Source of the DNA: Streptomyces sulphureus DSM 40104
Lineage (GTDB): Bacteria; Actinomycetota; Actinomycetes; Streptomycetales; Streptomycetaceae
NCBI RefSeq assembly: GCF_000381025.1
Contig: NZ_KB905814.1
Span: 496,001 to 560,000, forward strand
Reading direction: 5' to 3'
DNA: 64,000 nt
Positions 18,911 through 28,134 of the stretch are shown in pieces (positions within the stretch are counted from its first letter, which is position 1; every line of letters begins with the position of its first letter). The translations under genes were made by a program, and so were the position numbers. The notes below the pieces were generated by a model. That model was not told where the DNA came from and did no database searches. It saw only the letters and a list, made by a program, of their open reading frames with translations.

Positions 18911-19918
18911 TCAACGTGCGCGGGACTCGCTGAAGCGCGACTCCCCGTGCGCGTCCTCGCAGTGCCCGACGGCCGTCGCGGCCCGAGCGGGGCCGTCCGG
19001 CGGGAGTGCGTGTGCGTGGTCGACGTCGAGGGTCGCGTGCTTGATCCCGTACTCGTCCCGGAGCTGGGCCTGGAGGGTTCTGCGCAGGGCGTGGCAGTCG
19101 CCTCCCGGCTCCACCAGGACGTGCGCGGAGAAGAGGACGTCGCCCGAGGTGAGCTCCCAGACGTGCAGGTCGTGGACCTCCACGACGCCTTCGTGTCCGA
19201 CCATGCTCCGGCCGACGTCGTCCGGGTCCACGCCGGGAGGGGCGCCCTCCAGGAAGATCCGCCCGGAGGCGCGGACGAGCGACAGCCCGGACCTGACCAT
19301 GAGCACCACCACGACGAGGGAGGCGAGGGCGTCCGCCTCGGCGAAGCCCGTCAGCATCACGGCGGCGCCGGAGACCGCCGTGGCGATGAAGCCGTAGAGG
19401 TCGGTGAGGATGTGCTGGAAAGCCCCCTCGACGTTGAGCGAGGAGCGGTTGGCCTTGGACATGCACCACACGGCGGCGATGTTCACCACCACGCCCACCA
19501 GGGCGGTCACCAGCACCAGGGCGCCGCCGACCTCGGGCGGGTGCAGCAGTCTCTCCACGCTCTCGTACGCCAGCCAGGCGGAGAGCAGGAGGAGGGTGAG
19601 GCCGTTGGCGAGCGCCGAGAGGATCTCCGCCCGCTTCAGTCCGTAGGTGTACCGCCCTCGGACAGGCAGTTCCGCCAATTTCACTGCCAGCAGGGCCAGT
19701 GCGATCGCCGCGGCGTCGGAAAGCATGTGGGCCGCGTCGGAAAGCAGCGCCATCGACTGGGCGGCGAAAGCGACAACGACTTCCACCGCCATGAAGACGA
19801 CGATCAGCCCGAGGGCGAGGGAAAGCCAGCGGCGGTCGGCTCCCGCTGCCACTCCGTGCTGGTGTCCGCCGTGGCCCGCGCCATGCGCATGCCCCTCGTG
19901 CCTGTGCCCCCGCTTCAT
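18911..19918 (-). CDS. Cation diffusion facilitator (Zn/metal efflux)
   Basis: The 335-residue product starts at ATG 19918; an in-frame extension to 19990 looks spurious. The N-terminus is His-rich (H-R-H-E-G-H-A-H-x-x-x-H-G-G-H-Q-H). Six transmembrane helices follow, with metal ligands H/D-x3-D in helix 2 (L-L-S-D-A-A-H-M-L-S-D) and H-x3-D in helix 5 (F-Q-H-I-L-T-D). A cytoplasmic domain of about 90 residues, with H-D-L-H-V-W-E-L-T-S-G, closes the protein. This is the CzcD/ZitB type, which exports Zn2+ (or Co2+/Cd2+) against protons. It faces convergently toward the acyltransferase with a 20-base gap and diverges from the MOSC gene. It may be a core gene enclosed by the cluster or serve a metal-binding product. 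Confidence 0.93.
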   Translation of the reverse strand: MKRGHRHEGHAHGAGHGGHQHGVAAGADRRWLSLALGLIVVFMAVEVVVAFAAQSMALLSDAAHMLSDAAAIALALLAVKLAELPVRGRYTYGLKRAEILSALANGLTLLLLSAWLAYESVERLLHPPEVGGALVLVTALVGVVVNIAAVWCMSKANRSSLNVEGAFQHILTDLYGFIATAVSGAAVMLTGFAEADALASLVVVVLMVRSGLSLVRASGRIFLEGAPPGVDPDDVGRSMVGHEGVVEVHDLHVWELTSGDVLFSAHVLVEPGGDCHALRRTLQAQLRDEYGIKHATLDVDHAHALPPDGPARAATAVGHCEDAHGESRFSESRAR

Positions 19919-20202
19919 GGAATTCCCATCGCTCCGTGAACTGGACGGGGAAATTGAAGCGCAGAGCGGAAGAAATAGCAAAGGCTGCAACGGATACGGT
20001 TATCAAGAGCCTCATTCTTCGGCGAAAATCGTTTCTGCGCACCTCGCAATAGCCACCGCGCATCCGTTCCCGTATGGCTGGAATCAATCGCACTGTTCCA
20101 CGGAAAAACCCCGCCGCCTCAGCCGCCGGGCACCCCGAGTGCACACCGCGCAGCCGCTCCAGGAGGATGGTCCCCCGCGCGTGCCGGATCGAGGAGGGCG
20201 GC
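19919..20202. promoter_or_regulatory. Divergent intergenic region of the CDF and MOSC genes
   Basis: The gap is distinctly AT-richer than the rest of the window between about 19940 and 20110, as expected for divergent promoters. At 20024-20035 the sequence GAAAATCGTTTC is a near-palindrome resembling part of the streptomycete Zur box. I cannot define -35/-10 elements with confidence. Confidence 0.35.
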
Positions 20203-20958
20203 TTGAGAATCCAGTCGGTGAACGTGGGACGGGCCGTGCCCGTGCCGTACACGGACGCTCCGAGCGGGACGACCGGTATCGACAAACGCGCCGTCCCGGG
20301 ACCCGTGCAGGTCGCGGCACCCGGCCCCAAGGGCACGGGAGCGAGCGGGGTCGACGGCGACGACGTCTGCGACCTGCGCTTCCACGGCGGCGACGACAGA
20401 GCGGTGTACGCCTTCGCCCGCGAGGACCTCGACGCATGGGAGCAAGAGCTCCGACGCGCCCTCCCCAACGGGTCGTTCGGCGAGAACCTGACCACCTCGG
20501 GCCTGGACGTGAGCGGCGCGCTCATCGGCGAGCGCTGGCGCGTCGGCTCCGACCTCCTCGTCGAGGTGACCGGGGGCCGCCTCCCGTGCCGCACCTTCGC
20601 AGCGTGGCTAGGCGAGGAGCAGTGGACCAAGCGCTTCACCCGGGTCGGCAGGACGGGAGCGATGCTGCGCGTCCTGGCGCCCGGTGCCGTGCGTGGCGGC
20701 GACACGGTCTCCGTCGTGCACCGGCCCGACCACGACATCACCACGGGGCTGCTCTTCCGTGCGTGCACCCTGGAGCGGGAGCTGCTGCCCGGCACCCTCG
20801 TCGCCGCCGACGCGATGGAGAGCGAGCAACTGCAGATGGCGCTCGCGTACGCGCGGAAGTACGGCCACGCGGAGAAGCCTGCGACGGCCCGGCCGTCTTC
20901 CGTGCCGGCCCCGTCGGCCGGTGCTCCCCGGTCCGCGACCCCCGACGCGGCCTCCTGA
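20203..20958 (+). CDS. MOSC domain protein (YiiM-like)
   Basis: I place the start at TTG 20203, preceded by GAGGAGGG at a proper distance and giving the usual family beginning I-Q-S-V-N-V-G; ATG 20167 is an alternative but has its AGGAGG directly abutting. The 251-residue protein has the MOSC core G-D-x-V-C-D-L-R-F-H-G-G-x-D-R-A-V-Y, then G-x-F-G-E-N-L-T-T-S-G-L and G-G-R-L-P-C-R-T-F, where Cys is the probable molybdenum-cofactor ligand. The C-terminal ~60 residues carry the helical 3-alpha type extension, then a low-complexity tail. YiiM proteins reduce N-hydroxylated compounds. That could be relevant if the cluster makes N-oxygenated intermediates, but this link is inference. Confidence 0.88.
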   Translation: MRIQSVNVGRAVPVPYTDAPSGTTGIDKRAVPGPVQVAAPGPKGTGASGVDGDDVCDLRFHGGDDRAVYAFAREDLDAWEQELRRALPNGSFGENLTTSGLDVSGALIGERWRVGSDLLVEVTGGRLPCRTFAAWLGEEQWTKRFTRVGRTGAMLRVLAPGAVRGGDTVSVVHRPDHDITTGLLFRACTLERELLPGTLVAADAMESEQLQMALAYARKYGHAEKPATARPSSVPAPSAGAPRSATPDAAS

Positions 20959-21032
20959 CACCGGAGTTCACGGGCGGGCTGCACACCGGCGCTGGCCCGA
21001 GGGCGAACCCGTTGCATAACCTGACGGGGACA

Positions 21033-23166
21033 ATGCCGGCGACCGCGGTGCACGGCGCGGTGGGGGACGGGGGACGACATCGGTGCGGAGGTTCTTCGGG
21101 ACGCCTGGGGCATACCGCATCTGCGGGCCGGCGGCTTCCTCGAACTCGCTTACGCCCAGGGCTGGAACGCGGCGGTCGACCGCGGCTGGCAGATCGAGCT
21201 GGAGCGCCGCAGAAGCGAGGGCACCACGGCGGCCTTCATGGGTCCCGCGGCGCTCGACTGGGACCTCCTCGCACGCCGGGCCCGGCTGAAGGACACAGCC
21301 AGGCGCTGTTTCAACGCGCTGGCCCCCGAGACGCGGCGGTGGCTCCGCTCGTACGCCGACGGGGTCAACACCGGGCTGCGCCGATCGACCGCCGGCGCGC
21401 CCCAGTTCACCGCTGCCGGGGTAGCTCCGGGCACATGGCGGCCGTGGACGCCGCTCGCCCTCTGGCTGTCGACACATCTCCTGATGGGCGGCTTCCCCTC
21501 CAAGCTCTGGCGTGGCGAGCTGGCCGAACGGCTCGGCCCCGAGGCGGTCGGCCTCTTCTCCGGCGACGGGCCCGGCAGCGGCGGCAGCAACGGCTGGCTG
21601 CTGCCCGGGGACCGCACCCGCAGCGGAGCGGCGATCCTCGCCGGGGATCCGCACCGCATCGTCCTCGCCCCCGGCGTCTACCAGCAACTCCACGTGGCCT
21701 GTCCGGAGTTCGACGTCGTCGGATTGGCGATCCCCGGCGTCCCGGGCATCGCCCACTTCGGTCACACCGGCCGCGTCGCCTGGGCCATCACCAACGCCAT
21801 GGCGGACTACCAGGACCTCTACCACGAGAGGCTGCGGCGGCGCGGTAGGGGTGTGGAGGCGCTGGGTCCCGACGGCTGGCGGCCCGCCAAGGCCGTCACG
21901 GACGTCGTCCACGTCTCCGGGGCGGCGCCCGTGGAGTTCGAGGCGATCGAGACAGAGCGGGGACCGGTCGTGCTGGGCGGCTACGACGCAGGCTGGGCGA
22001 TGAGCTTGCGCCGGCCGGTGACAGCCTGCGCGGCCCTCGGCTTCGACAGTCTCCCGCAATTGCTGCGTGCCACGTCGGTCGCGGATGTGGACGCCGCGTT
22101 CGAGGGATGGGTGGAACCGGTCAACGTCGTCATGGCGGCGGACACCCGCGGCGGCCTGCTCCACCGGGTGGCGGGCAGGGTGCCGGTCCGCGCGGAGACC
22201 AACCGCCTGTGGCCCGTGCCCGGTTGGGAGCCGGGACACGGCTGGACCGGCTCCTGGGAGGCGCCGCCGCGGGAGCCCGTCAGCGGTACGGCGGTGATGG
22301 CGAACCAGCGGGACCTCGCGGCGCCGCTCGGCGTCGAGTTCGCCGCCGGACACAGGGCCGCACGGATCAGGGAGCTGCTGGGCGGGTCCGGCAACTGGTC
22401 GGCAGGGGATATGGCGGCGATCCACACGGACGACGCGCTCCCGTCCGCCTCCGCGCTGCTCGACCCGCTGGCCCGTCTCGACGGCCTCAGCCCCGCCGCC
22501 GCCCGCCTGCAGCGACGGCTGCTGCGCTGGGACCGTCGCATGGACGCGGGCAACACCGACGCCACCGCCTACGCATTGCTGCGCGCCGCCGCCGTCGCCC
22601 GGCTCGCCGCCCACCCCTTGCTCGCCGCACTCGCCGCGCCCTCCTCCCGCCCCGCGCTGTACCAGCCGTGGCTCGCGCCGGAACCCCGCATCGCGCTGGC
22701 GCTCGGCAACCTGCTCTCCGCGGGCGGAGCGCTCGGCATCGACGCGGCCGACGTGGTCAGGGCCGCCGCGGAGGACGCCGCCTCTCCCGCGGAGACGGCC
22801 GCGCCGTGGGGCCACGTCCACCGGCTGTCTCCCTGGAGCGCGCTCCCGAGCCTGTGCGAGAGCGACTGGCCCGGCCTCTCCGGCGATCACGACTGCGTGC
22901 TGTCCGTGGTGAACGTGCCCGACGCGGTCGGCCGGGTCACGCGCGGCCCCGTGGCCCGCTACGTCTGGGACCTGGCGCGCCGCGAGGACAGCCTGTGGAT
23001 CGTCCCCCTGGGTGCCTCCGGCGACCCGTCGGCCCCGCACGGACGAGACCAACTGCCGCTGTGGGCACGGGGCGAGCTGCTCCCCGTGGTCACCGACCGG
23101 TCGGAGCTTACGGCGGACTCCTCCCCGGCGCGCTCGCCGTCCGCCGCGGAGAGCCCCCGGCCGTGA
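21033..23166 (+). CDS. Penicillin-acylase-family Ntn hydrolase (probable 1-base frameshift near the N-terminus)
   Basis: The body is a penicillin acylase/aculeacin-type amidohydrolase. The N-terminal chain has R-D-A-W-G-I-P-H-L-R-A and A-Y-A-Q-G. The self-processing site has the catalytic Ser in G-S-G-G-S-N-G-W, followed by A-I-L-A-G-D-P-H. The frame that encodes R-D-A-W-G has no ATG, GTG or TTG after its last stop at 21022. ATG 21033, behind a GGGGA site, is in another frame. Removing one G from the G-run at about 21070-21074 joins them into a 710-residue protein. Without that change, translation would start at ATG 21238 and lack about 70 conserved residues. Such enzymes remove or add N-acyl groups, so deacylation of an intermediate is plausible. 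No signal peptide is visible. Confidence 0.8.
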
Positions 23167-23218
23167 ACGGTCGCCACGAGCCCGGCTCACCGGCAGTGCG
23201 ACGGGGGGCGGCCCGGCT

Positions 23219-24604
23219 CTACAGCGCAGCTATGCGTCGCAGCGCCCGCACGTACGCCTGGGCGACGCCGCTGATCGTCGCCTCCCTGTAGAGGTCCGTG
23301 CTGTACTCCAACTGGCAGACGATTCCCGGCGAGGCGTCCTGGACGAGGAGGGCGAGGGCACTCTTCGCGGTGGCGTTGGTGTCGTAAAGGCCCTGCGTCA
23401 CGGAGATGCCGGGCAGCCGCAGGTCGATCTCGTCGTGCCCCTCGTGGAAGACGAACATCGTCTGGAAGGCCCGCACGAGCTGTTCGCCGTGCGTGGTCCT
23501 CGCGAGCTCCGCCTCGATGACCGAGGGCGGGACGTCCTGGTGCGCGAAGGCACCGGCCAACTCCCGGTCAGCGCGCGCGAGGAGCGTCGCCGGGGCCACC
23601 CCGTGCTCCGCCCTGATGCGGAGCGCGTGGGTGTGGGCGAAGTACCCGACCGTGCGGCGCGACTCCCGGTGCCACCGGTTGGCGAAGGGGGCGACGCACA
23701 CGATGTCCTCGTGGCCGTAGTCCTCGTGGAGCAGCAGGCAGAAGGCGGCGAGCACCACGACCGCCACGGTGGTCCGGCGGTCGGCCGCCGCACGGCGCAG
23801 CGTGCGGCTCAGGTCCGCGTCGATCCGGAACGTGTGCTTGTCCCCGCGGAAGGTCGGAGCTGCCGGTATCGCCCCGTCCGCCGGGACGCCCGCGGCCGGG
23901 GGAAGGTCGTGCAGGTGGCGCACCCAGCGGCGCAGCGAGGCCCTGCCGGCCTCGGTGGCGAGCGCAGCCCGCTGGCGTGCCACGAACTCCGCGTAAGTGC
24001 CCGGCACCGCGGGGACCGGACGGCCGGAGCAGGCGTAAGCGTCAGCGATCTCCCGCTGCACGAGCGAGACCGACCACCCGTCGGCCACGAGGTGGTGCAC
24101 CACGAGCGCGAAGGCGTACCGCTCCTCCCCTGTGCGTATGAGAACGGCCCGCAACAGCGGCGCCTCGGCGAGATCGAAGGGCTCTTCGGCGGCGCGTGCG
24201 ACCGCCCGCCTCGCCGCCTCCTCCCGCTCTTTCGCCGGGAGGTGCGCGAGATCGGTCGTCCGCAGCACAGGGGGCGCCTCGTCGAGTACGGTCCTGCGCA
24301 GGCTGCCGCCGGTGCGTCGGAAGGCGGTGCGCAGGCTCTCGTGCCGGGCGACCACCGCGGACACCGCGCGCTGCAGGGCACCTTCGTCCAGCGGCCCCGA
24401 CAACTTGTAGACGCGGTCGATGTTGTAGGCGGCGTTTGCGGCCGGGTACTGCTCGATGAGGGCGTGGAGCTGCTCCTGCCCCTGCGAGGCGTAGGGCACC
24501 TCGCCGGGTACTCCGGAAGCCGCTCGGCTCTTCCGCACGACCTCCGCGACGGCCCGCCACCGAGCGGACTCCTCGGGCACGCCTCCTGCAGTGTCCTCAG
24601 CCAT
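23219..24604 (-). CDS. Free-standing NRPS condensation domain
   Basis: The 461-residue product starts at ATG 24604 behind AGGGGGAAGG. It is a complete C domain with no A or carrier attached. After Y-A-S-Q-G-Q-E-Q-L it has the A-R-H-E-S-L-R-T-A-F motif, the intact active site H-H-L-V-A-D-G, and the later V-G-Y-F-A-H-T and S-V-I-E-A-E motifs. It could condense a carrier-bound amino acid with another acceptor in trans, for example on the discrete ACP at 31735. Its stop lies 52 bases from the convergent hydrolase gene. Confidence 0.9.
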   Translation of the reverse strand: MAEDTAGGVPEESARWRAVAEVVRKSRAASGVPGEVPYASQGQEQLHALIEQYPAANAAYNIDRVYKLSGPLDEGALQRAVSAVVARHESLRTAFRRTGGSLRRTVLDEAPPVLRTTDLAHLPAKEREEAARRAVARAAEEPFDLAEAPLLRAVLIRTGEERYAFALVVHHLVADGWSVSLVQREIADAYACSGRPVPAVPGTYAEFVARQRAALATEAGRASLRRWVRHLHDLPPAAGVPADGAIPAAPTFRGDKHTFRIDADLSRTLRRAAADRRTTVAVVVLAAFCLLLHEDYGHEDIVCVAPFANRWHRESRRTVGYFAHTHALRIRAEHGVAPATLLARADRELAGAFAHQDVPPSVIEAELARTTHGEQLVRAFQTMFVFHEGHDEIDLRLPGISVTQGLYDTNATAKSALALLVQDASPGIVCQLEYSTDLYREATISGVAQAYVRALRRIAAL

Positions 24605-24684
24605 GCCTTCCCCCTGCCGCTGGACGCTCTCCCGGGCGGCAACGCACCTTCTTCCCAGGCGGGTTCCGCCGGGCATGCGGTCCG

Positions 24685-25044
24685 GTGCGGGCCGTCACCT
24701 CACTGTGTGGACGGGCGCCGGGGGGCGCCGTCAACTGCGGGCCGTCCACTCCCGAGACGCACGCGGAAGTCCGGCCGGCCGCCGCGGTCGCCGGCGCGCG
24801 GAGGCCGCCTGTGCAGCGGACCGGGTCCGACCGCGTCCTGCACGAGCGCCGGCCTCCGGCCGACGCCTCCCCGCCTGCCGGCGGCCGTCTCACCGAGCTG
24901 GGCCGCGAGGCGCTCGGCACGGTCCAACTCTCCCTGGAACTTGGAGAGCCGCTGCGAACGGCCTTCCCCGACGAGCTGGTGAAGAGCCGCACCCTCACCG
25001 GCTCCCTGCGCTCGCTCGCGGACGGCTCCTCGGCACCGGGCTGA
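24685..25044 (+). pseudogene. Degenerate acyl-carrier-like relic (active-site Ser replaced by Ala)
   Basis: The last ~65 codons (from about 24826) read as a worn copy of the discrete ACP at 31735. The relic has G-R-L-x-x-L-G, then L-G-T-V-Q-L, then F-P-D-E-L-V, then G-S-L-R-S-L; the ACP has G-R-L-V-D-L-G-I-D-S-L-A-T-V-Q-L, F-P-D-E-L-V and G-S-L-R-S-V. The phosphopantetheine Ser of the D-S-L motif is Ala in E-A-L, so it cannot carry acyl groups. The upstream half of the frame looks unlike a protein, has no clear ribosome site, and starts from a GTG. It lies on the opposite strand between two minus-strand genes and fills most of a 453-base gap. A duplicated and decayed ACP is most likely; a non-acylated partner protein is less likely. 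Confidence 0.5.
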
Positions 25045-25057
25045 CGGCAAAGCCGGT

Positions 25058-27019
25058 TCAGTGGCATGCCGGCCCACCGTCCGTTCCACTCTCCTGCGCG
25101 GCCCGGTCGGGGCGCGGCACGTCGAGCGTGGGGTTGCGGTCGAAGAAACCCGCGGGGCGCAGCGTGAAGCCGGCGCGGTCCGCCGGCATGACCGGCCAGT
25201 CCTCGGTGCGCGGGCAGTGGGTGAGGCCGAAGGTGTGCCACAGCACGAGGTCGGCGCCGTCGAGGTCCCGGTCGGCCGCCGTCCACGCCGGGAGGCCGGC
25301 ACCGCCCGGGTGCTGGTTGACGAGGTGGCCGGCCGGATAGCGCTCCTCGTCCGAGTGCCGGGTGACCCAGAGGTGCCGGGTCGCGAACGCGGCCCGGGAG
25401 GCGATCGGGGACGCGTCGTCCGCGAGGAGGGTGGGCCGCTCCTCCGGGACGAGGTCGTAGGCGACGGGGTGCCCGAGCCGGTTCGGGGAGTCGGGGTTGC
25501 TCACCCGCCAGACCCGGTCGCGCCTGCCGTCGGCGAGGCGGCGTGCCTTCAGCTCCGACCGGAGGCGGGTGGCCCTCCTGGTGAAGGCGTTGCCGTGCGG
25601 ATTCGTCCGGCTCATCGGGACCCGCACCATGTCGAGTTCGTCGACCGCGTTGCGGTGGCCGTCCACCGCCATGTCGAGCCGGGCGGAGAACAGGTGCTGG
25701 TGGTAGGGCGCCCCGAGTCCGGGGGCGACTTCGGCGGCGTACTCGCTTCCCTCCTCCCGCCAACCGGAAGTGAACACGATGCCCGTCGCCTTCACCTCGT
25801 GGGCGAGGGTGCCGTCGAGGTAGAGGTACCAGTAGAAGCCGTAGTCGTAGTTGCCGATGGAGGTGAAGTACGACAGCACGAGCCTGCGTTGGCGGCGCGT
25901 CTCCCGTACGCCGAGGAAGAGGTCGGTGTGCTTCCAGAGCACGCCCTGGTCCTCCTCGTGGAGGCAGACGGCGTTGGGGACGGTACGCGGATCGCCGTGC
26001 TTGTCCGCGACGACCGCGTCGAGGTAGTGGATCTCGCCCAGGCAGTCGCACCCGCGGGCGAGGGAGTTGGTGTAGCGCCCGAAGAGGTACTCGCCCTGGT
26101 CGAAGTAGTTGTGCCGGGAGCGAGTCGGGGACGGGTCGGCGTAGGGGACGACCATCTCGGCGATCGAGGCCCGGTGGACGACGGACCGCTCCCGGCCCCG
26201 GTCCCTGTCGTGGAAGCGGAGGTCGTGGAGGGTGAGCCCTTCGCGGACGTTGAAGCCGAGGCGCAGCGACCAGTTCTCCCATCGCACGTGCCCCGCGTCG
26301 ACCGTGAAGCTCACCCCTTCGGGTTGCGTGACGCGGATCGGCCGGAGCGTCGTGCGCGGCGGTCCGGTGTCGGCGGACTCCCCAAAACCGCCGGGTTCCC
26401 GCGGCACCGGCACCGGCAGGTCGTCGACGACCTCGACCACCCGGCCGGCGGTGAGGTCCACGCAGGCGACCAGGCCGTCGACGGGGTGCGCCCAGGGCTG
26501 GTCGCCCGCGTGCGGCAGGTGGAAGCCGAGGCCGCGGAGGAGCCGGTGGCCGGACGGCGGACCCGGGCCGTAGTGCCCCGCGGAGAGCGAGACCACGAGC
26601 ACCGTCTCCGCGCTCAGACCCCGCCGCGCGAGCGCGGCGCGCCAGCCCTCGTCGGCGTCGAGGAGCGCCTGCACCGCCTCGAACTCCTCGGTGAGGATGG
26701 GTAGGTGGCCCTCCGCTCGCGGATCGACGGCGCGCCAGCTCTCCACGGTCCCGCGGGTGAGGGAGACGACGGCCTCGTACGACTCGCCGCGGGAGCGGTC
26801 GAGCAGCTGCACGCGCAGGCGCCGGCCCGAGGGGCTCCCCTGGGCGGATCCGATCAGCTCCGCCTTGGGCGGCTCCTCGGGCAGGACGGAGACGTAGCGC
26901 ACGTCGTCGCCGAGGCGCCCCGACGCCTCGACGATCTCGCGCGCGGCCCGGATCTCCCCGGCGGACAGCATCGCCAGGGGATGCGGCGGGGGGCCTTCCG
27001 GCGCGGGGGCGTCAGGCAT
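25058..27019 (-). CDS. Copper-containing primary amine oxidase
   Basis: This 653-residue protein has the full catalytic set. The topaquinone precursor is Tyr391 in G-N-Y-D-Y-G-F. The copper ligands are H-Q-H and the later His in T-H-C-P-R-T-E-D-W-P-V-M-P. The catalytic-base region is Y-L-D-A-V-V-A-D. N-terminal N2/N3 domains precede the large beta-sandwich domain, as in cytosolic actinobacterial histamine/phenylethylamine oxidases; no signal peptide is seen. It converts a primary amine to an aldehyde, ammonia and peroxide. It overlaps the start of the region encoding the frameshifted nucleotidyltransferase by 8 bases, suggesting one minus-strand unit. A cluster role on an amine intermediate is possible but unproven. 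Confidence 0.93.
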   Translation of the reverse strand: MPDAPAPEGPPPHPLAMLSAGEIRAAREIVEASGRLGDDVRYVSVLPEEPPKAELIGSAQGSPSGRRLRVQLLDRSRGESYEAVVSLTRGTVESWRAVDPRAEGHLPILTEEFEAVQALLDADEGWRAALARRGLSAETVLVVSLSAGHYGPGPPSGHRLLRGLGFHLPHAGDQPWAHPVDGLVACVDLTAGRVVEVVDDLPVPVPREPGGFGESADTGPPRTTLRPIRVTQPEGVSFTVDAGHVRWENWSLRLGFNVREGLTLHDLRFHDRDRGRERSVVHRASIAEMVVPYADPSPTRSRHNYFDQGEYLFGRYTNSLARGCDCLGEIHYLDAVVADKHGDPRTVPNAVCLHEEDQGVLWKHTDLFLGVRETRRQRRLVLSYFTSIGNYDYGFYWYLYLDGTLAHEVKATGIVFTSGWREEGSEYAAEVAPGLGAPYHQHLFSARLDMAVDGHRNAVDELDMVRVPMSRTNPHGNAFTRRATRLRSELKARRLADGRRDRVWRVSNPDSPNRLGHPVAYDLVPEERPTLLADDASPIASRAAFATRHLWVTRHSDEERYPAGHLVNQHPGGAGLPAWTAADRDLDGADLVLWHTFGLTHCPRTEDWPVMPADRAGFTLRPAGFFDRNPTLDVPRPDRAAQESGTDGGPACH

Positions 27020-27979
27020 CGGTGCCGAGGAGCTCCGTCAACTCGTCGAGGTGGTCGGCGAGCGCGGGGTCCGGGGTCTTCGTCCAGGGGCCGTCGAGGT
27101 CGGGACGGTACCGGGAGACGTGGACGGTGAACGCGGCCACCTGATCGCGCGCGTTCTCCTCCGGGGTGACCTTCTCGCCGATCAACCGCCGGGCCTCCAG
27201 GCAGAGGTCGATGCGCTCGCGGAGCCACAGGGGAGCCGTCCTGGCCCGTTCCGCCGCCTCCTGTGCGTCTGCTGCGGCCAGCGTCGAGAGGCGGTCGGCG
27301 AGTCGGCGGGCGTCGTGCCGCTCCGCAAGGCGCTCGAAGCGGGTCCACTCCCTGCCCATGGAGTCGAGCCGCTCCCCCACTCCTCGACGTGGGCGCAGCG
27401 CAGGCGGCGGGCGGCCTCGCGCAGGAGCCGGCTGGCGCGCTCGGGGTCCGTGTCCCGGCACTCGACCGCCTCGTCCGCGACATGGCGGGCGTCGTGGCGC
27501 CACCGCGCGACGCGCTCGGCAGTCACCGCCGGGTGGAAGCGCATCTCCGTGGCCCAGGAGACGAACTCCTCCGTGAGCTTGTCGTCGGGCGTTCCGGGGT
27601 AGCCGCCGTAGGTCATGTCCAGGGCGTGGAACCAGCGCGGATCGGACATGCGGCCGACCAGCCCCTGTACGCCCTCGGCCATGGTCTCCCGCAGCTCCGG
27701 GGCGGTGAAGGAGAGCCAGCCGACGGCGAGGGTCTGGGCGAGGCCGGAAGCGGCCCACCAATCGACCAGTTCGCTCTGCTGCTCCGCCACCTCGTCCGCC
27801 GGCTCCTTGGTGGAGGCGAAGACCGGCAGGAGGTCGATGTCGGACATGGGCCAGGGCTCTCCCCGCCCGACGCTGCCGCCGACGATCAGACTCTGCACTC
27901 CGGCGACGGCGCCCAGTATCCGTAACGACTCCTCGAGACGCTCGGCGAGCAGCTGGTTCCAGCGGGGCGTCACGGTCAT
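27012..27979 (-). pseudogene. Nucleotidyltransferase-fold protein split by a frameshift
   Basis: Starting at ATG 27979, one frame gives an NTP-transferase domain with G-G-S-V-G-R-G and S-D-I-D-L, the Pol-beta-like G-S and D-x-D residues. It ends in sense at H-V-E-E-W near 27380. The continuing homology (G-E-R-L-D-S-M-G-R-E-W, a helical C-terminal domain) lies in another frame running to 27012. Adding one C to the C5 run at 27374-27378 would restore a 322-residue protein. Either the gene is inactive or the run was miscounted. It carries a TTA codon (27923-27925). The fold is shared by aminoglycoside nucleotidyltransferases, so a resistance origin is possible. Confidence 0.65.
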
Positions 27980-28134
27980 ATACCCATACTCCTTTGGACA
28001 TCGGCGTACCTGTGCAAAAGGTGAACTGTGGTACTCACGGGGCTGGTTGCGTTCGAGGAGGCTATCCCCCATCCCCCTCCGTGTAATCCCCGTCACGGCG
28101 GAGCACCATGTTCCGCCGAGAGCGGCGTACGGCG

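Noticed and set aside
18887..19939. + strand open frame over the cation efflux gene
   Set aside because: The minus-strand product has clear CDF motifs; the + product is an unstructured shadow.
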